A DNA stretch of 64,000 nucleotides. Source: a gamma proteobacterium symbiont of Ctena orbiculata. GTDB taxonomy: Bacteria; Pseudomonadota; Gammaproteobacteria; Chromatiales; Chromatiaceae. The stretch is taken from the NCBI GenBank assembly GCA_003058495.1, contig QBVC01000009.1:54267-118266 (forward strand), read 5' to 3'. Within the stretch, counting starts at the first letter, position 1. Each line of letters opens with the position of its first letter. The notes under the pieces are model-generated. The model saw only the letters and a program-made list of their open reading frames with translations, was not told the DNA's origin and searched no databases. Shown here piece by piece: positions 32,587 through 42,135 of the stretch. The translations under genes and the position numbers were made by a program.

Positions 32587-35532
32587 TCAATCCTTGACGG
32601 CATTGGCGAGTAGCAGGCGCTGAAAGTCATTGGCGGGAACGGGCCGGGAAAAGAAGTAGCCCTGGTAGTAGTCGCAACCCAGGTTCCTCAGTTTGGCCAG
32701 TTGCAATGCGGTCTCGACACCCTCCGCCGTGACCTGCATATCGAGATTGTGCGCCATGGCGTGAATGGTCGAAACGATCACCTCGTTCTCATCCTCGGCC
32801 TGCATCTTCTGAATAAAGCTGCGATCGATCTTCAACTTGTCGATGGGAAAGCGGGTCAAATAGGCCAGGGATGAGTAGCCGGTCCCGAAATCATCAATCG
32901 TCATGGTCAGACCCATCTCACTGAGCTGCCTGATTTTCATGATCGACTGCTCCGTATCCTGCATCAAAATGCTCTCGGTAAGCTCGAGTTCGATCCTATC
33001 GACGGGGATGCGATACATCCCCAGCTTGCTGGAGATCTCGTCGACCAGTCCGATGCTTCGAAACTGATGGGGAGAGATGTTCAATGCCAGCCTGAAGCCT
33101 TGATGATCCGGCAGCCGCCAGGATTCCAGATCTTTGCATGCCTGCCGGAATATGACGGCGGCGATCTCATCGATCAGTCCGGACTCCTCTGCAACCGGAA
33201 TGAATCTTCCCGGCATCAGGGGCTCCTCCTCCGAGCCTATCCACCTGGCCAGCGCCTCGGCACCCACGATCCTGCCGTCGCTGACACTGACGATGGGTTG
33301 GTAATAGGGTACGATCTGATTGGATTGCAGGGCGACGTGGAGATCGGCTTCCAGGCGCAAGCGAAACTGCGCCTCCTCCGTCAGCTTCGGGGTATAGAAC
33401 TTGAAGCTGTTACGTCCCGAATCTTTCGCCAGGTACATCGCGGCATCGGCATTCTTGATCAGGTCGGTGGCGTTCTCCCCATTCTGCGGATAGATGCTGA
33501 TACCGACACTGGCGCCCACCGACAGCTCATGACCCTCAAAATGGATCGGTTCCTTGATCTCATCCAACAGCGCCTGGGCGATATCGGCTACCGTGCTCTC
33601 GGTCACCACATCCTCGATCAGCACCACGAACTCGTCGCCGCCGATGCGGGCGATGGTATCCTCTTCGCGCAGACGCTTGGCGAACCTCTCGGCCAGCAGT
33701 TTTAACAGCTTGTCACCCGTCGGGTGGCCGAGGCTGTCGTTGACGACCTTGAAATTATCCAGATCGAGAAAGAGCAGCGCGACCTCATTTTTGCTGCGGC
33801 GCGCCCGCTGCAGGGCATGCTCGATCCGGGAGAAGAGCAGAATCCGGTTCGGCAGCCCCGTCAGCGGATCGTAGTGCGCCATGCGCTCGAGCTGTTGCTC
33901 CGACTGCTTCAGCGCCGATATATCCGAGAACACCGCCACATAGTGCGTGGTCAAGCCATCGTCGTCCTGGATCGCGCTGATGTTGAGCCACTCCGGATAG
34001 ATCTCGCCGCTTTTACGCCGGTTCCAGATCTCCCCCTGCCAATGACCCGCGGTAAGCAGCTGATCCCACATCTGCCGATAGAAATCCAGATTGTGCCTGC
34101 CCGATTTGAGCACACTCGGATTGCAGCCCAGCACCTCTTCCTCCTGGTAGCCGGTTATTTCGCCGAAGGCGCGGTTGACCGCGACGATTCTGGGAACGGT
34201 ATCGGTTATGGTCACCGCCTCCTGGGTGCTTTCGAGCACCGCGGCGGCCTGTTTGAGCTTTTCATCGCTGCGCTTCTTCTCGATCAGCCTCCACAGATCA
34301 CTCACCAGCATGGCGACCTGCTGCACATCGAGATCGGTATAGGGTTCACGCTTGTTGCCGACGCCGATCACCAGTCTCACCTTGTCAGCGTCGATCACCG
34401 GTACCGAAAGGTGGCGCAGCAGATGGATATGTCCCTCGGGATATCCCTTGCGCCCCTCCATCGATTGGTAGTCGTTATGGATCTGCGGTTTGCGGCTGCG
34501 CACGCAATCCGCCCAGACCCCCGCCTTGCTCAACGGATAGTGGGAGTCGAATGCGGCCTTGCAGTGGAGCAGGGTCTGCTTGGACCAGGTCACCAGCTCG
34601 ATGGTTTCCTGATCATCGTTGACGAAATGGAGATAGCCGACACTGCTTTGGGTGAGGCTGGAGGCCTGTTCCAGGGCGATCTGCACGATCTCCTTTTCAG
34701 TCACGCTCGGCGCGCGCTTGGACAGCTCCAGCGAGGCCTCGAGCCTGTGTTGAACCAACCCACTGGTTGCCTCGGCCTGCTTGCGCCGGTTGATATCGAT
34801 ATGTACGCCGAGAATGCGGATGACCCTGTTTTCGGCATTCATCACCGCTGAGCCCCTCGCCATCATCCATATGTAGTCGCCACTCTTGTGCCTGAGGCGG
34901 AACTCCTCCATCCAGATTGGTTCAGGCGAAGCCAGATATTGCTCAATATGCCGTAGAACCCGTGCTTGATCATCGGGATGCAGATGATCCTTCCAGGTAT
35001 CCAAGTGGTTTTCCAGTTCGTGATCCTGGTATCCAAGCTGCATCTTCCAACGGGGGGAAAGGTAGAGGGAGTTGTGCTCCAGATCCCAATCCCAGACCCC
35101 GTCCATGCTCGATTCGGTCAACAGCCTGTAACGCTCCTCGCTGGCCTTGAGGGCGGATTGCACCGCAATCGCATTGGTAACATCCTCATAGACCGCGGTG
35201 ACATAGCCGCACGGTAGCCGGTAGACATGGTTCAGGCGCCAGCCGCGAATGCGTTCATCTTGATATTCAGTCGGGCCGAAGGTCTCGCTGTCGCCGCTCT
35301 TCATGACCCGGCGAAAAACATCCAGCAAGCCGAACGCTTCCACCCCGGGAAACACCTCGGTCACGGGACGCCCGATGACCTCCTCCCGCTTTACCTTGTC
35401 GGTTCTCTCAACCGAGGAATTGATATCGACAAATATGAAATCCCTGCCTTCGTCCACGGGTTGGTAGACTGCCACACCGAAATCGAGCTGCTTAAGCAAC
35501 TCATCGGGATACTCCGCACAATGGTTATGCAT
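32587..35532 (-). CDS. PAS/GAF sensor with GGDEF and EAL domains
   Basis: 981 residues from ATG 35532; a longer frame would start inside a MITE and is rejected. Order: PAS (about 15-130), PAS/PAC (about 140-265), GAF (about 280-425), PAS (about 435-555), GGDEF (about 560-725, with ARIGGDEFVVL and DLDNFKVVNDSLGH) and EAL (about 740-981, with IVGAEALARW, NISPHQFRS and TIDDFGTGYSSL). Both active sites look intact, so it could make and degrade cyclic di-GMP. No membrane segment is evident, hence a cytosolic sensor. Ends 12 bp from the convergent transglutaminase gene. Confidence 0.95.
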   Translation of the reverse strand: MHNHCAEYPDELLKQLDFGVAVYQPVDEGRDFIFVDINSSVERTDKVKREEVIGRPVTEVFPGVEAFGLLDVFRRVMKSGDSETFGPTEYQDERIRGWRLNHVYRLPCGYVTAVYEDVTNAIAVQSALKASEERYRLLTESSMDGVWDWDLEHNSLYLSPRWKMQLGYQDHELENHLDTWKDHLHPDDQARVLRHIEQYLASPEPIWMEEFRLRHKSGDYIWMMARGSAVMNAENRVIRILGVHIDINRRKQAEATSGLVQHRLEASLELSKRAPSVTEKEIVQIALEQASSLTQSSVGYLHFVNDDQETIELVTWSKQTLLHCKAAFDSHYPLSKAGVWADCVRSRKPQIHNDYQSMEGRKGYPEGHIHLLRHLSVPVIDADKVRLVIGVGNKREPYTDLDVQQVAMLVSDLWRLIEKKRSDEKLKQAAAVLESTQEAVTITDTVPRIVAVNRAFGEITGYQEEEVLGCNPSVLKSGRHNLDFYRQMWDQLLTAGHWQGEIWNRRKSGEIYPEWLNISAIQDDDGLTTHYVAVFSDISALKQSEQQLERMAHYDPLTGLPNRILLFSRIEHALQRARRSKNEVALLFLDLDNFKVVNDSLGHPTGDKLLKLLAERFAKRLREEDTIARIGGDEFVVLIEDVVTESTVADIAQALLDEIKEPIHFEGHELSVGASVGISIYPQNGENATDLIKNADAAMYLAKDSGRNSFKFYTPKLTEEAQFRLRLEADLHVALQSNQIVPYYQPIVSVSDGRIVGAEALARWIGSEEEPLMPGRFIPVAEESGLIDEIAAVIFRQACKDLESWRLPDHQGFRLALNISPHQFRSIGLVDEISSKLGMYRIPVDRIELELTESILMQDTEQSIMKIRQLSEMGLTMTIDDFGTGYSSLAYLTRFPIDKLKIDRSFIQKMQAEDENEVIVSTIHAMAHNLDMQVTAEGVETALQLAKLRNLGCDYYQGYFFSRPVPANDFQRLLLANAVKD

Positions 35533-35605
35533 GAATTCTTGAGACCGATCGGTGTTTTTAGGCTGTGTCAAGTCGCTAGTCCTGGCAAGAATTGTAATTC
35601 TTTGT

Positions 35606-35876
35606 CTAGGGCCTGTTAACACTAATCCAATACGCCCTGTTGAGCCTGAAAAAGCGCCAATCAAGGCGCGAGGAGAGAAGTTTGGTGACTCCAAATGAAC
35701 GACGAGCAACGCCGAGTGGCGCTTTTTCAGGCACAACCCGAAGGGCTGGGTCTGTTTTTGCGCCCAGCGGCGTTATCATTCGCTCATGTAGAATAACTAC
35801 ACTACGCTCATTCTGCCTTGCTGGACACAAAAACAGCCCCAGCAGGGCGTATTGGATTAGTGTTAACAGGCCCTAG
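35606..35876. mobile_element. 271-bp MITE with 34-bp perfect terminal inverted repeats
   Basis: Left end 35606-35639 begins CTAGGGCCTGTTAACACTAA; right end 35843-35876 is its exact reverse complement over 34 bp. Inside are a second perfect 16-bp inverted pair (GCCTGAAAAAGCGCCA at 35643-35658; its complement at 35717-35732) and a third imperfect pair (GGGTCTGTTTTTG / CAAAAACAGCCCC). The terminal CTAG could be part of a target duplication or of the end. No transposase inside. Located in the promoter region of the GGDEF/EAL gene. Confidence 0.88.
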
Positions 35877-36214
35877 GGGTCCGGCTGACCCCTGCCTGGC
35901 AGTGCCCCCTGAGGAGCTGTATGTTTCATCCAGACAACAGGCACTCGAACTCATGGTATGTAATTAGTGTAAACCATATCCCCGATAATGCCCGGACGGA
36001 AACCGCGCCAGCTCGAGTCCGCATGATCCCATAGCCGCATGATGCGGTGGCAGAGGGCGCCAAATCACTGCATTCAGTGATCGATGCGTACCGATCGGGA
36101 ATCCCTGGTTACCCCTTTCCTTTACCCTGTAAATAGATGCATGAATACAGTTATACTTATCGCCTAGCTATGAAACCAATTCTACGTTCGGCAGCGGCAC
36201 GGGGGGATATCGAC
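35877..36214. other. Intergenic region before RND operon
   Basis: No gene supported. Holds an inverted repeat ATCACTG-CATT-CAGTGAT at 36064-36081, which could be an operator for the efflux genes that follow (start 36215), for example for a TetR-type repressor encoded elsewhere. Confidence 0.4.
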
Positions 36215-37342
36215 ATGCATGGTTGTGAGTTCCGTACTGCAGGCATCATTCTGATCGCTACCCTGCTTTTCGGCTGCGACAAGCAACCGCCACCCGACAC
36301 CAAGCGCGTGGTGCGTCCGGTGAAGAGCTTTGTCGTCGAGCAGGCCGGCTCCTCTGATATTCGTTCCTTCCCCGCGCGGATCGACGCCGGCAGAAAAGCG
36401 GACCTCTCCTTCAGGGTTGCGGGCAAGGTTACCCGGCTCTCGGTGAAAGAGGGTGATTATGTGGAGAAGGGTCAGCTGATCGCCACCCTGGATATCACCG
36501 ACTACAGGATTGCCTTCAACAACCGCAAGGCGAATTTCGACAAGGCGAAGAAGGACTATGCCCGCGCCCAGGAGCTGGTGAAAAAAGGACACATCTCGAA
36601 GATGGATTACGATCGCCTGGAAGCCGAGTTCAAGAGTGCGAACTCCGCCTTGGAATCCGCTCAGCAGGAACTCAATTACACCAAACTGACCGCTCCGTTC
36701 AAGGGCATCATCGCAAAGCGCCATATCGAAAACTTCGAAGAGATACAAGCCAAGCAGGTGATCCTGGATCTGCAGGATATCACCACCCTGGAGGTGAAAT
36801 TCGATGTGCCTGAGAGTCAGCTTCGTGAACTCCAACCGGACCGGGAGTCACCGGAAGCGAGACGCAATCAGATCCCGGTCAGCGTCAGCTTCTCCGATCT
36901 GCCGGGTAAATCCTACCCCCTCACCTTCCGTGAAGTCAGCACCAAGGCCGATGCGAAAACCCAGACCTTTGAGGTGACCTATACCATGCCTCAGGTTGAC
37001 GACGTCACCATTCTGCCGGGCATGTCTGCCACCGCGATTGTCGACTTGAGCGGCTTTCTCAACAAAAGCCAGCGTCACCTGGTCCCGGCAACGGCGATCG
37101 TCGGCGCTGGCGATCTCGAGCCCAGGGCCTGGGTCATAGATCAACAAAGCATGACCGTCAAATCCCGCAAGGTGAAGATCGGCCGGCTCCTGGGAAGCCG
37201 GATCGAGATCCTGGAAGGCCTCAAACCAGGCGAGCGGATCGTCACCGCCGGCACTCCCTTTCTGCTCGAGGATATGGAAGTCAGGCTACTGCCCGAGCGG
37301 GAGCAGGCGGAACCCCGTACCCGGGACCTTAAAGACCAGTGA
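36215..37342 (+). CDS. RND efflux periplasmic adaptor lipoprotein
   Basis: About 375 residues from ATG 36215 (36137 and 36170 are other in-frame starts). Lipobox IATLLFGC predicts a lipoprotein. Then the membrane-fusion fold: SFRVAGKVTRLSVKEGDYVEKG (lipoyl half), coiled-coil hairpin with DKAKKDYARAQELVKKG, second lipoyl half YTKLTAPFKGIIAKR, beta-barrel and membrane-proximal domain. Links inner-membrane pump to an outer-membrane channel. The pump gene follows after 37 bp. No TolC-like gene is nearby. Confidence 0.93.
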   Translation: MHGCEFRTAGIILIATLLFGCDKQPPPDTKRVVRPVKSFVVEQAGSSDIRSFPARIDAGRKADLSFRVAGKVTRLSVKEGDYVEKGQLIATLDITDYRIAFNNRKANFDKAKKDYARAQELVKKGHISKMDYDRLEAEFKSANSALESAQQELNYTKLTAPFKGIIAKRHIENFEEIQAKQVILDLQDITTLEVKFDVPESQLRELQPDRESPEARRNQIPVSVSFSDLPGKSYPLTFREVSTKADAKTQTFEVTYTMPQVDDVTILPGMSATAIVDLSGFLNKSQRHLVPATAIVGAGDLEPRAWVIDQQSMTVKSRKVKIGRLLGSRIEILEGLKPGERIVTAGTPFLLEDMEVRLLPEREQAEPRTRDLKDQ

Positions 37343-37379
37343 CGCCTGATCAGATACCAACAGCGATGAGGGGCGCGGG

Positions 37380-40300
37380 ATGAACATCGGCGAATACTCG
37401 GTTCGCACGCCAGTGATCTCCTGGTTGCTGGTGATCATCATGCTCGGCGGCGGGCTGTGGGCATTCGAGCGCATCGGCAAACTGGAAGACCCCGCCTTCA
37501 CCATCAAGATGGCCAAGATCATCACCTACTATCCGGGAGCCTCCGCCAAGCAGGTTCAGGATGAGGTCACCTACCACGTGGAGGATGCCATCCAACGCAT
37601 GGAACAGGTGAAGCAGATCAGGATGTCGATCTCCAGGCCCGGTGTATCCGATATCCAGATCGAATTCAAAGACAAGTACCGCGCCGACGACTTCCCCAAT
37701 ATCTTCGACGAGTTGCGGCGCAAGATCGCCGACATGCAAGGCAGGCTGCCCCCAGGTGCCCAGAGCCCCATCGTGATCGATGACTTTGGCGATGTCTTCG
37801 GTGTCTATCTGGCGCTTACCGGGGAGGGTTACAGCTGGCGCGATCTGTGGGATGTTGCCGACGCCCTCAAACGCCAGCTGGTGCTGGTGCCCGGCATCCG
37901 CAAGATCGCCATCGGCGGAGCGCAGAAGGAGGTGGTCTACGTGGACATCTCCCGCGCGCAGCTGGGTGAATTGGGGATATCACCGAGCCAGATCTCCCAG
38001 ATCCTGGAATCGCAGAATGTCGTGGTCACCGCGGGTAACGCCAGTGTCGGCAGTGAGTATCTGCGCATCGAACCCACCGGGGAGTTCCATTCGGTCAAGG
38101 CGATCGGCGACGTGCTGATCGGTTCAGACGAGAAAAAGCTGGTCTACCTCAAGGATATCGCCGAGATCACCCGTGCCTATGAGGCGATCCCCAGTCAGAT
38201 GTACTATGTCGACGGCAAGCCGGCGTTGACCCTGGGCATCTCCATGCAGGCCGGTGAGAACGTGGTTGCGGTGGGAGAGATCCTGCGTCAGCGGGTGATG
38301 GAACTCATCCCAACCGTTCCCCTCGGCATGGATCTGATCGAGATCTACAATCAACCCGCCGAGGTTGAGAGATCTGTCGGCGGTTTCATCGTCAGCGTCG
38401 GCCAGGCGGTGGCCATCGTGATTGTGGTGCTGCTGCTTTTCATGGGGCTGCGGGTGGGCTTCATCATCGGTGCGGTGCTGCTGATCACCGTCGCCGGCAC
38501 CCTCTTCATCATGCACCTCGAAGGGATTGAACTGCAGCGCATCTCATTGGGTGCGCTGGTGATTGCCCTCGGCATGCTGGTGGACAACGCCATTGTGGTG
38601 GCCGAGGGCATGCTGGTGCGCGTCCAGGCCGGCATGCAGGCGGCGGATGCGGCGCGGGAGACGGTTGGCAAGACCATCTGGGCCCTCTTGGGCGGCACCG
38701 TGATCGGCATCCTGGCGTTCTCCGCCATCGGCCTTTCACCGGACAGCACCGGCGAGTTCACCAATTCCCTGTTCTGGGTGATTCTCTACTCCCTGCTGCT
38801 CTCCTGGATAACCGCCATCACCACCACCCCCCTGCTGTGCGCCCTGTTGCTGAAGCCCGGGCAACCCGGCGGTGACAACCCCAAGGACCCCTACGGCGGC
38901 GCAATCTTCACCCGCTTCCGCGGCCTTGTGGATCGGGCCATCCGGCTGCGGTGGATCACGGTCGCTATCGTGGTCTCGCTATTCATCCTGGCGGTCATCG
39001 GTTTCGGCAGTGTCAAGCAGGCCTTTTTCCCGGCGTCCAACACGCCCCTCTTTTTTGTCGATATCTGGGAGATCGAGGGGACCGATATCAGGAAGACCCG
39101 GGAAGACACCCTCAGCGTGGAGGCCTTTATCCGGGAGCAGGAGGGCGTGGTGCAGACGAGCGCCGCCATCGGCGGACCCCACCAGCGTTTCACCCTGGTC
39201 TATGACCCACGTGAGATCTCGCCGGTCTACGCCCAGATCATCGTCAAGACCGACACCCTGGAGCGCATCCCCGAAATCTGGTCCAAGGTGGAACACTACA
39301 TGCGTGAGCGGCTGCCCTGGACCGACCCGATCATCAAATCGATGCGAATCGGTCCCGGCAGGGACAGCAAGATCGAAGCGCGCTTTCATGGACCCGATCC
39401 CGTCGTATTGCGGGGACTGTCGCTCAAGGCCCAGGCCATCATGCACGCCGACCCCAGGTCGAAGGACGTACGGGATGACTGGCGGCAACCGGTGAAATTG
39501 ATTCGACCTGTCTTCAATGAACAGGTCGGCAGGCAGCTGGGCATCACCCGGGAGCATCTGGCAACCGCGCTGCAGTACGCCTATGACGGTACCCCGGTGG
39601 GCCGTTATCGCGACGGCATACGCATCCTTCCAATCCTGATGCGCGCCCCAGAAGCGGAGCGCAAGGACCCCGGCAACCTGCAGGACATCACTGTGTGGAG
39701 TCCGGTGCTGAACCAGTCGGTTCCGGCCGCCCAGGTGATCAGCGGTTATGAAACCCTGTTCGAGAACACCCTCCTACGCTCCCGTGACCGTATTCAGACC
39801 ATCATCGCCTCCTGCAACTCGGTGGAGGAGTTGGCCACTCCACTGTTCAACCAGCTGAAGCCGAAAATCGAGGCGATGGCGCTGCCGCCGGGATACAGCT
39901 TCTCCTGGGGCGGCGAGTATGAGGATTCGGCAAATGCCCAAGGCGGGTTGATGAGTTCGCTGCCGGTGGGATTCCTGCTCATGATACTGGTGACGATCCT
40001 GCTGTTCGGCAAGATTCGCCAACCCCTGTTGATCTGGCTGACGGTGCCCCTGGCGGCTATCGGCATAACCGCCGGGCTGCTGGTGTTCAACGGGGCATTC
40101 GATTTCATGTCCCTGCTCGGCGCCCTCTCGCTGATCGGTCTGCTGATCAAGAACGCAATCGTTCTGATCGACGAGATCGACCAGCAAAGCGCAGGGGGAA
40201 AAGATGCCTACAGTGCAATCCTCGATTCAACCGTCAGCCGCCTGCGGCCGGTGGTGCTGGCCGCCGCCACCACCATCCTGGGACTGATCCCGCTGCTGCA

Positions 40301-40424
40301 GGATGTCTTCTTCGTCAACATGTCGCTGACCATCATGGCGGGACTCGGCTTTGCCACCCTGCTTACCCTGCTGATTGTACCCACCCTCTATGCCATGCTG
40401 TTCGGGATAAGACCACCCGCCTGA
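37380..40424 (+). CDS. RND efflux pump permease (AcrB-type)
   Basis: 1014 residues, typical size. Opens MNIGEYSVRTPVISWLLVII, with two large periplasmic loops and twelve membrane helices; ALGMLVDNAIVVAEGMLVRV in helix 4 holds the proton-relay Asp, and LIGLLIKNAIVLIDEIDQQS in helix 10 the partner residues. Hydrophobe/amphiphile family by pattern. Coupled to the upstream lipoprotein adaptor. Substrate unknown; a different, second RND pair is at 56226-60688. Confidence 0.95.
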   Translation: MNIGEYSVRTPVISWLLVIIMLGGGLWAFERIGKLEDPAFTIKMAKIITYYPGASAKQVQDEVTYHVEDAIQRMEQVKQIRMSISRPGVSDIQIEFKDKYRADDFPNIFDELRRKIADMQGRLPPGAQSPIVIDDFGDVFGVYLALTGEGYSWRDLWDVADALKRQLVLVPGIRKIAIGGAQKEVVYVDISRAQLGELGISPSQISQILESQNVVVTAGNASVGSEYLRIEPTGEFHSVKAIGDVLIGSDEKKLVYLKDIAEITRAYEAIPSQMYYVDGKPALTLGISMQAGENVVAVGEILRQRVMELIPTVPLGMDLIEIYNQPAEVERSVGGFIVSVGQAVAIVIVVLLLFMGLRVGFIIGAVLLITVAGTLFIMHLEGIELQRISLGALVIALGMLVDNAIVVAEGMLVRVQAGMQAADAARETVGKTIWALLGGTVIGILAFSAIGLSPDSTGEFTNSLFWVILYSLLLSWITAITTTPLLCALLLKPGQPGGDNPKDPYGGAIFTRFRGLVDRAIRLRWITVAIVVSLFILAVIGFGSVKQAFFPASNTPLFFVDIWEIEGTDIRKTREDTLSVEAFIREQEGVVQTSAAIGGPHQRFTLVYDPREISPVYAQIIVKTDTLERIPEIWSKVEHYMRERLPWTDPIIKSMRIGPGRDSKIEARFHGPDPVVLRGLSLKAQAIMHADPRSKDVRDDWRQPVKLIRPVFNEQVGRQLGITREHLATALQYAYDGTPVGRYRDGIRILPILMRAPEAERKDPGNLQDITVWSPVLNQSVPAAQVISGYETLFENTLLRSRDRIQTIIASCNSVEELATPLFNQLKPKIEAMALPPGYSFSWGGEYEDSANAQGGLMSSLPVGFLLMILVTILLFGKIRQPLLIWLTVPLAAIGITAGLLVFNGAFDFMSLLGALSLIGLLIKNAIVLIDEIDQQSAGGKDAYSAILDSTVSRLRPVVLAAATTILGLIPLLQDVFFVNMSLTIMAGLGFATLLTLLIVPTLYAMLFGIRPPA

Positions 40425-40647
40425 CGGCGACAGGTTGATCCATCAGCGGCAAAGGGAACACTAGCGTCGCTGCGGCTAGCGGAAAAACCTTAATCTTTGT
40501 CTGGAGAAGGCAAGCCTAAGCTGTGGAATATTCACACTAAAAATTCTCACAATCTCATATAAACTTTAGTGTAAGCGGGTTAATCACCACCCCAGACGGA
40601 AAGGACAAGGCTGAGGTATACCAGGTAAAAGCCGAGGATGGCGCCCA

Positions 40648-40654
40648 GAGGAGG
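40648..40654 (+). promoter_or_regulatory. Strong ribosome site before the AUC-start TIR gene
   Basis: GAGGAGG lies 6 bp before ATC 40661, the codon at which the TIR fold (ANIFISYRRED) begins. No ATG, GTG or TTG exists in this frame between the stop at 40538 and 40757. Confidence 0.6.
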
Positions 40655-40660
40655 TGTCCC

Positions 40661-41815
40661 ATCGCCAACATCTTCATATCCTATCGACGCGAAGACAGCG
40701 CGGACGTCACTGGACGCATCCATGACCGCCTAGCCGAACACTTTGGAGAATCGGCCGTGTTCATGGATGTGGACGATATCCCCCTGGGTGTCGATTTTTC
40801 CAAATATATCGATGAGAAGGTGGGCAAATGCGAAGTCCTCCTGGCCGTGGTCGGGCGGGACTGGCTCTCGGCCAGCGATGACGCCGGCAACCGCCGCCTC
40901 GATCTAGCCAGCGACTATGTCCGCATAGAGATAGAGTCAGCGCTGAAGCGCAATATACCGGTGGTACCCCTGTTGGTCCGTCGTGCATCGATGCCAGGCG
41001 CGAAGGACCTGCCGGAGAGTATCCGCGCATTCTCCAAGCGTAACGGCATGCCGGTAAGGCCCGATCCCGACTTTCGCACCGATTGCGACCGCCTGATCGA
41101 GGGCCTGGAAAGAGACCGAACGGGAACAAGGCCGATAGTATCCAATCGCACCAAGCCGGTAGCGATAGAAGCGAAATCCAAACCCAGGCGCCGCGCGATG
41201 GTGGCGGCAGGGATTGCCCTGGTCGGCGCACTCTTCGGATTATACCTGTGGTACACAGGAAGCCAGGCGCCGGCGCCCACCATTGTCGAGTTTCAGGCCC
41301 ATCCCAACAGCATCGAGAATGGATCGGCTACCACGCTAAGATGGGTAACGAGGAACGCCCGGAAGGTGGTAATCCTACCCAACATCGGTACTGTATCCGC
41401 CTCCGGCTCGAAGGTGATAATGCCGACGGAAGACACCACATACACCCTGGCCGCAAGAGGCTCCGACAATGATACCGTCAAGCAAAGGCTCTCCATTGAA
41501 GTCAATTCGCAGGCCGCGGCCGCCATTCCCCAATCGAGACTCACCGTCGCAGAAAGCGCCATCAAGTTAGGCGAGTCCACAACCCTCAGCTGGCGCACCA
41601 AAGATGCCACTGAAGTAGAGATCCAGCCAGGCATCGGCTCCGTTGAAGCAAACGGCTCCATCAAAATCACCCCACGGCGGAATACATCCTACACACTGAC
41701 CGCAAAAAGCCCCGTGGGAACGGCAACATCGACCACCCTGGTCAAGGTCGAGAGGACAACAATAGAGACAAGACCGACCATTATCACCCGACCGGCGATA
41801 AGATTGAGTCAATAA
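40661..41815 (+). CDS. Membrane TIR-domain protein with two Ig-like repeats
   Basis: About 384 residues if translation begins at ATC 40661; ATG 40757 would remove the first strand and helix of the TIR fold. TIR domain at residues 1-150: ANIFISYRREDSADVTGRIH, VFMDVDDIPLG, VLLAVVGRDWL and YVRIEIESALKRN with the Glu used by NAD-cleaving TIRs. One membrane helix follows (MVAAGIALVGALFGLYLWYT), then two similar Ig-like repeats, each ending TYTLAARG or SYTLTAKS. A cytoplasmic TIR with exported repeats is predicted. The start codon is either a rare AUC start or a mutated ATG. Confidence 0.75.
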   Translation: MANIFISYRREDSADVTGRIHDRLAEHFGESAVFMDVDDIPLGVDFSKYIDEKVGKCEVLLAVVGRDWLSASDDAGNRRLDLASDYVRIEIESALKRNIPVVPLLVRRASMPGAKDLPESIRAFSKRNGMPVRPDPDFRTDCDRLIEGLERDRTGTRPIVSNRTKPVAIEAKSKPRRRAMVAAGIALVGALFGLYLWYTGSQAPAPTIVEFQAHPNSIENGSATTLRWVTRNARKVVILPNIGTVSASGSKVIMPTEDTTYTLAARGSDNDTVKQRLSIEVNSQAAAAIPQSRLTVAESAIKLGESTTLSWRTKDATEVEIQPGIGSVEANGSIKITPRRNTSYTLTAKSPVGTATSTTLVKVERTTIETRPTIITRPAIRLSQ

Positions 41816-41843
41816 CCAGGTGATCACGAATTGCATGAGCAAA

Positions 41844-41857
41844 CCGCGGATCCGCGG
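41844..41857. repeat. 14-bp perfect palindrome after TIR gene
   Basis: CCGCGGATCCGCGG. It lies 29 bp after the TIR stop. Possible hairpin; no T-run follows. Confidence 0.35.
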
Positions 41858-41870
41858 GAATTGGTGTTTG

Positions 41871-42080
41871 GTCCGCAAATGAAGGCGAATAGACGCAAAT
41901 AAGATTTATTTATGATCAATGCAGCGCCTCATTGACAAGGTTTGTACCAACAAAGTACATCAACAGTCCAATCCAACATCCTTTTTTTGCATGTGCTCAA
42001 CAAGGTGAAGTTGATGACCAGAGGTCCCATCGTGGGCGGTGACATCTAATGCGTGCGTTTAATCGCCTTCGTTTGCGGTC
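41871..42080. repeat. MITE of 210 bp, GTCCGCAAATGAAGGCGAAT family, copy 2
   Basis: Left arm GTCCGCAAATGAAGGCGAAT and right arm GATTAAACGC-type sequence read as reverse complement (plus strand GCGTTTAATCGCCTTCGTTT then GCGGTC) are inverted repeats of about 30 bp with several mismatches. Same length class and end sequence as the element at 23404-23610. The interior carries no gene. Confidence 0.65.
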
Positions 42081-42135
42081 TCTCACTCTTCTCTCCAAAG
42101 AACTATATTTGTAGGTAGGAAAGGAGGAGACAGAC

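Noticed and set aside
35606..35876. Two overlapping frames, one on each strand, with the same C-terminal residues.
   Set aside because: The shared ends come from the 34-bp inverted repeats of the MITE; no protein pattern.
40661..41815. TIR gene as part of a Thoeris or CBASS defence operon.
   Set aside because: No ThsA, cyclase or other effector lies nearby; flanking genes are an RND pump and Pcm.
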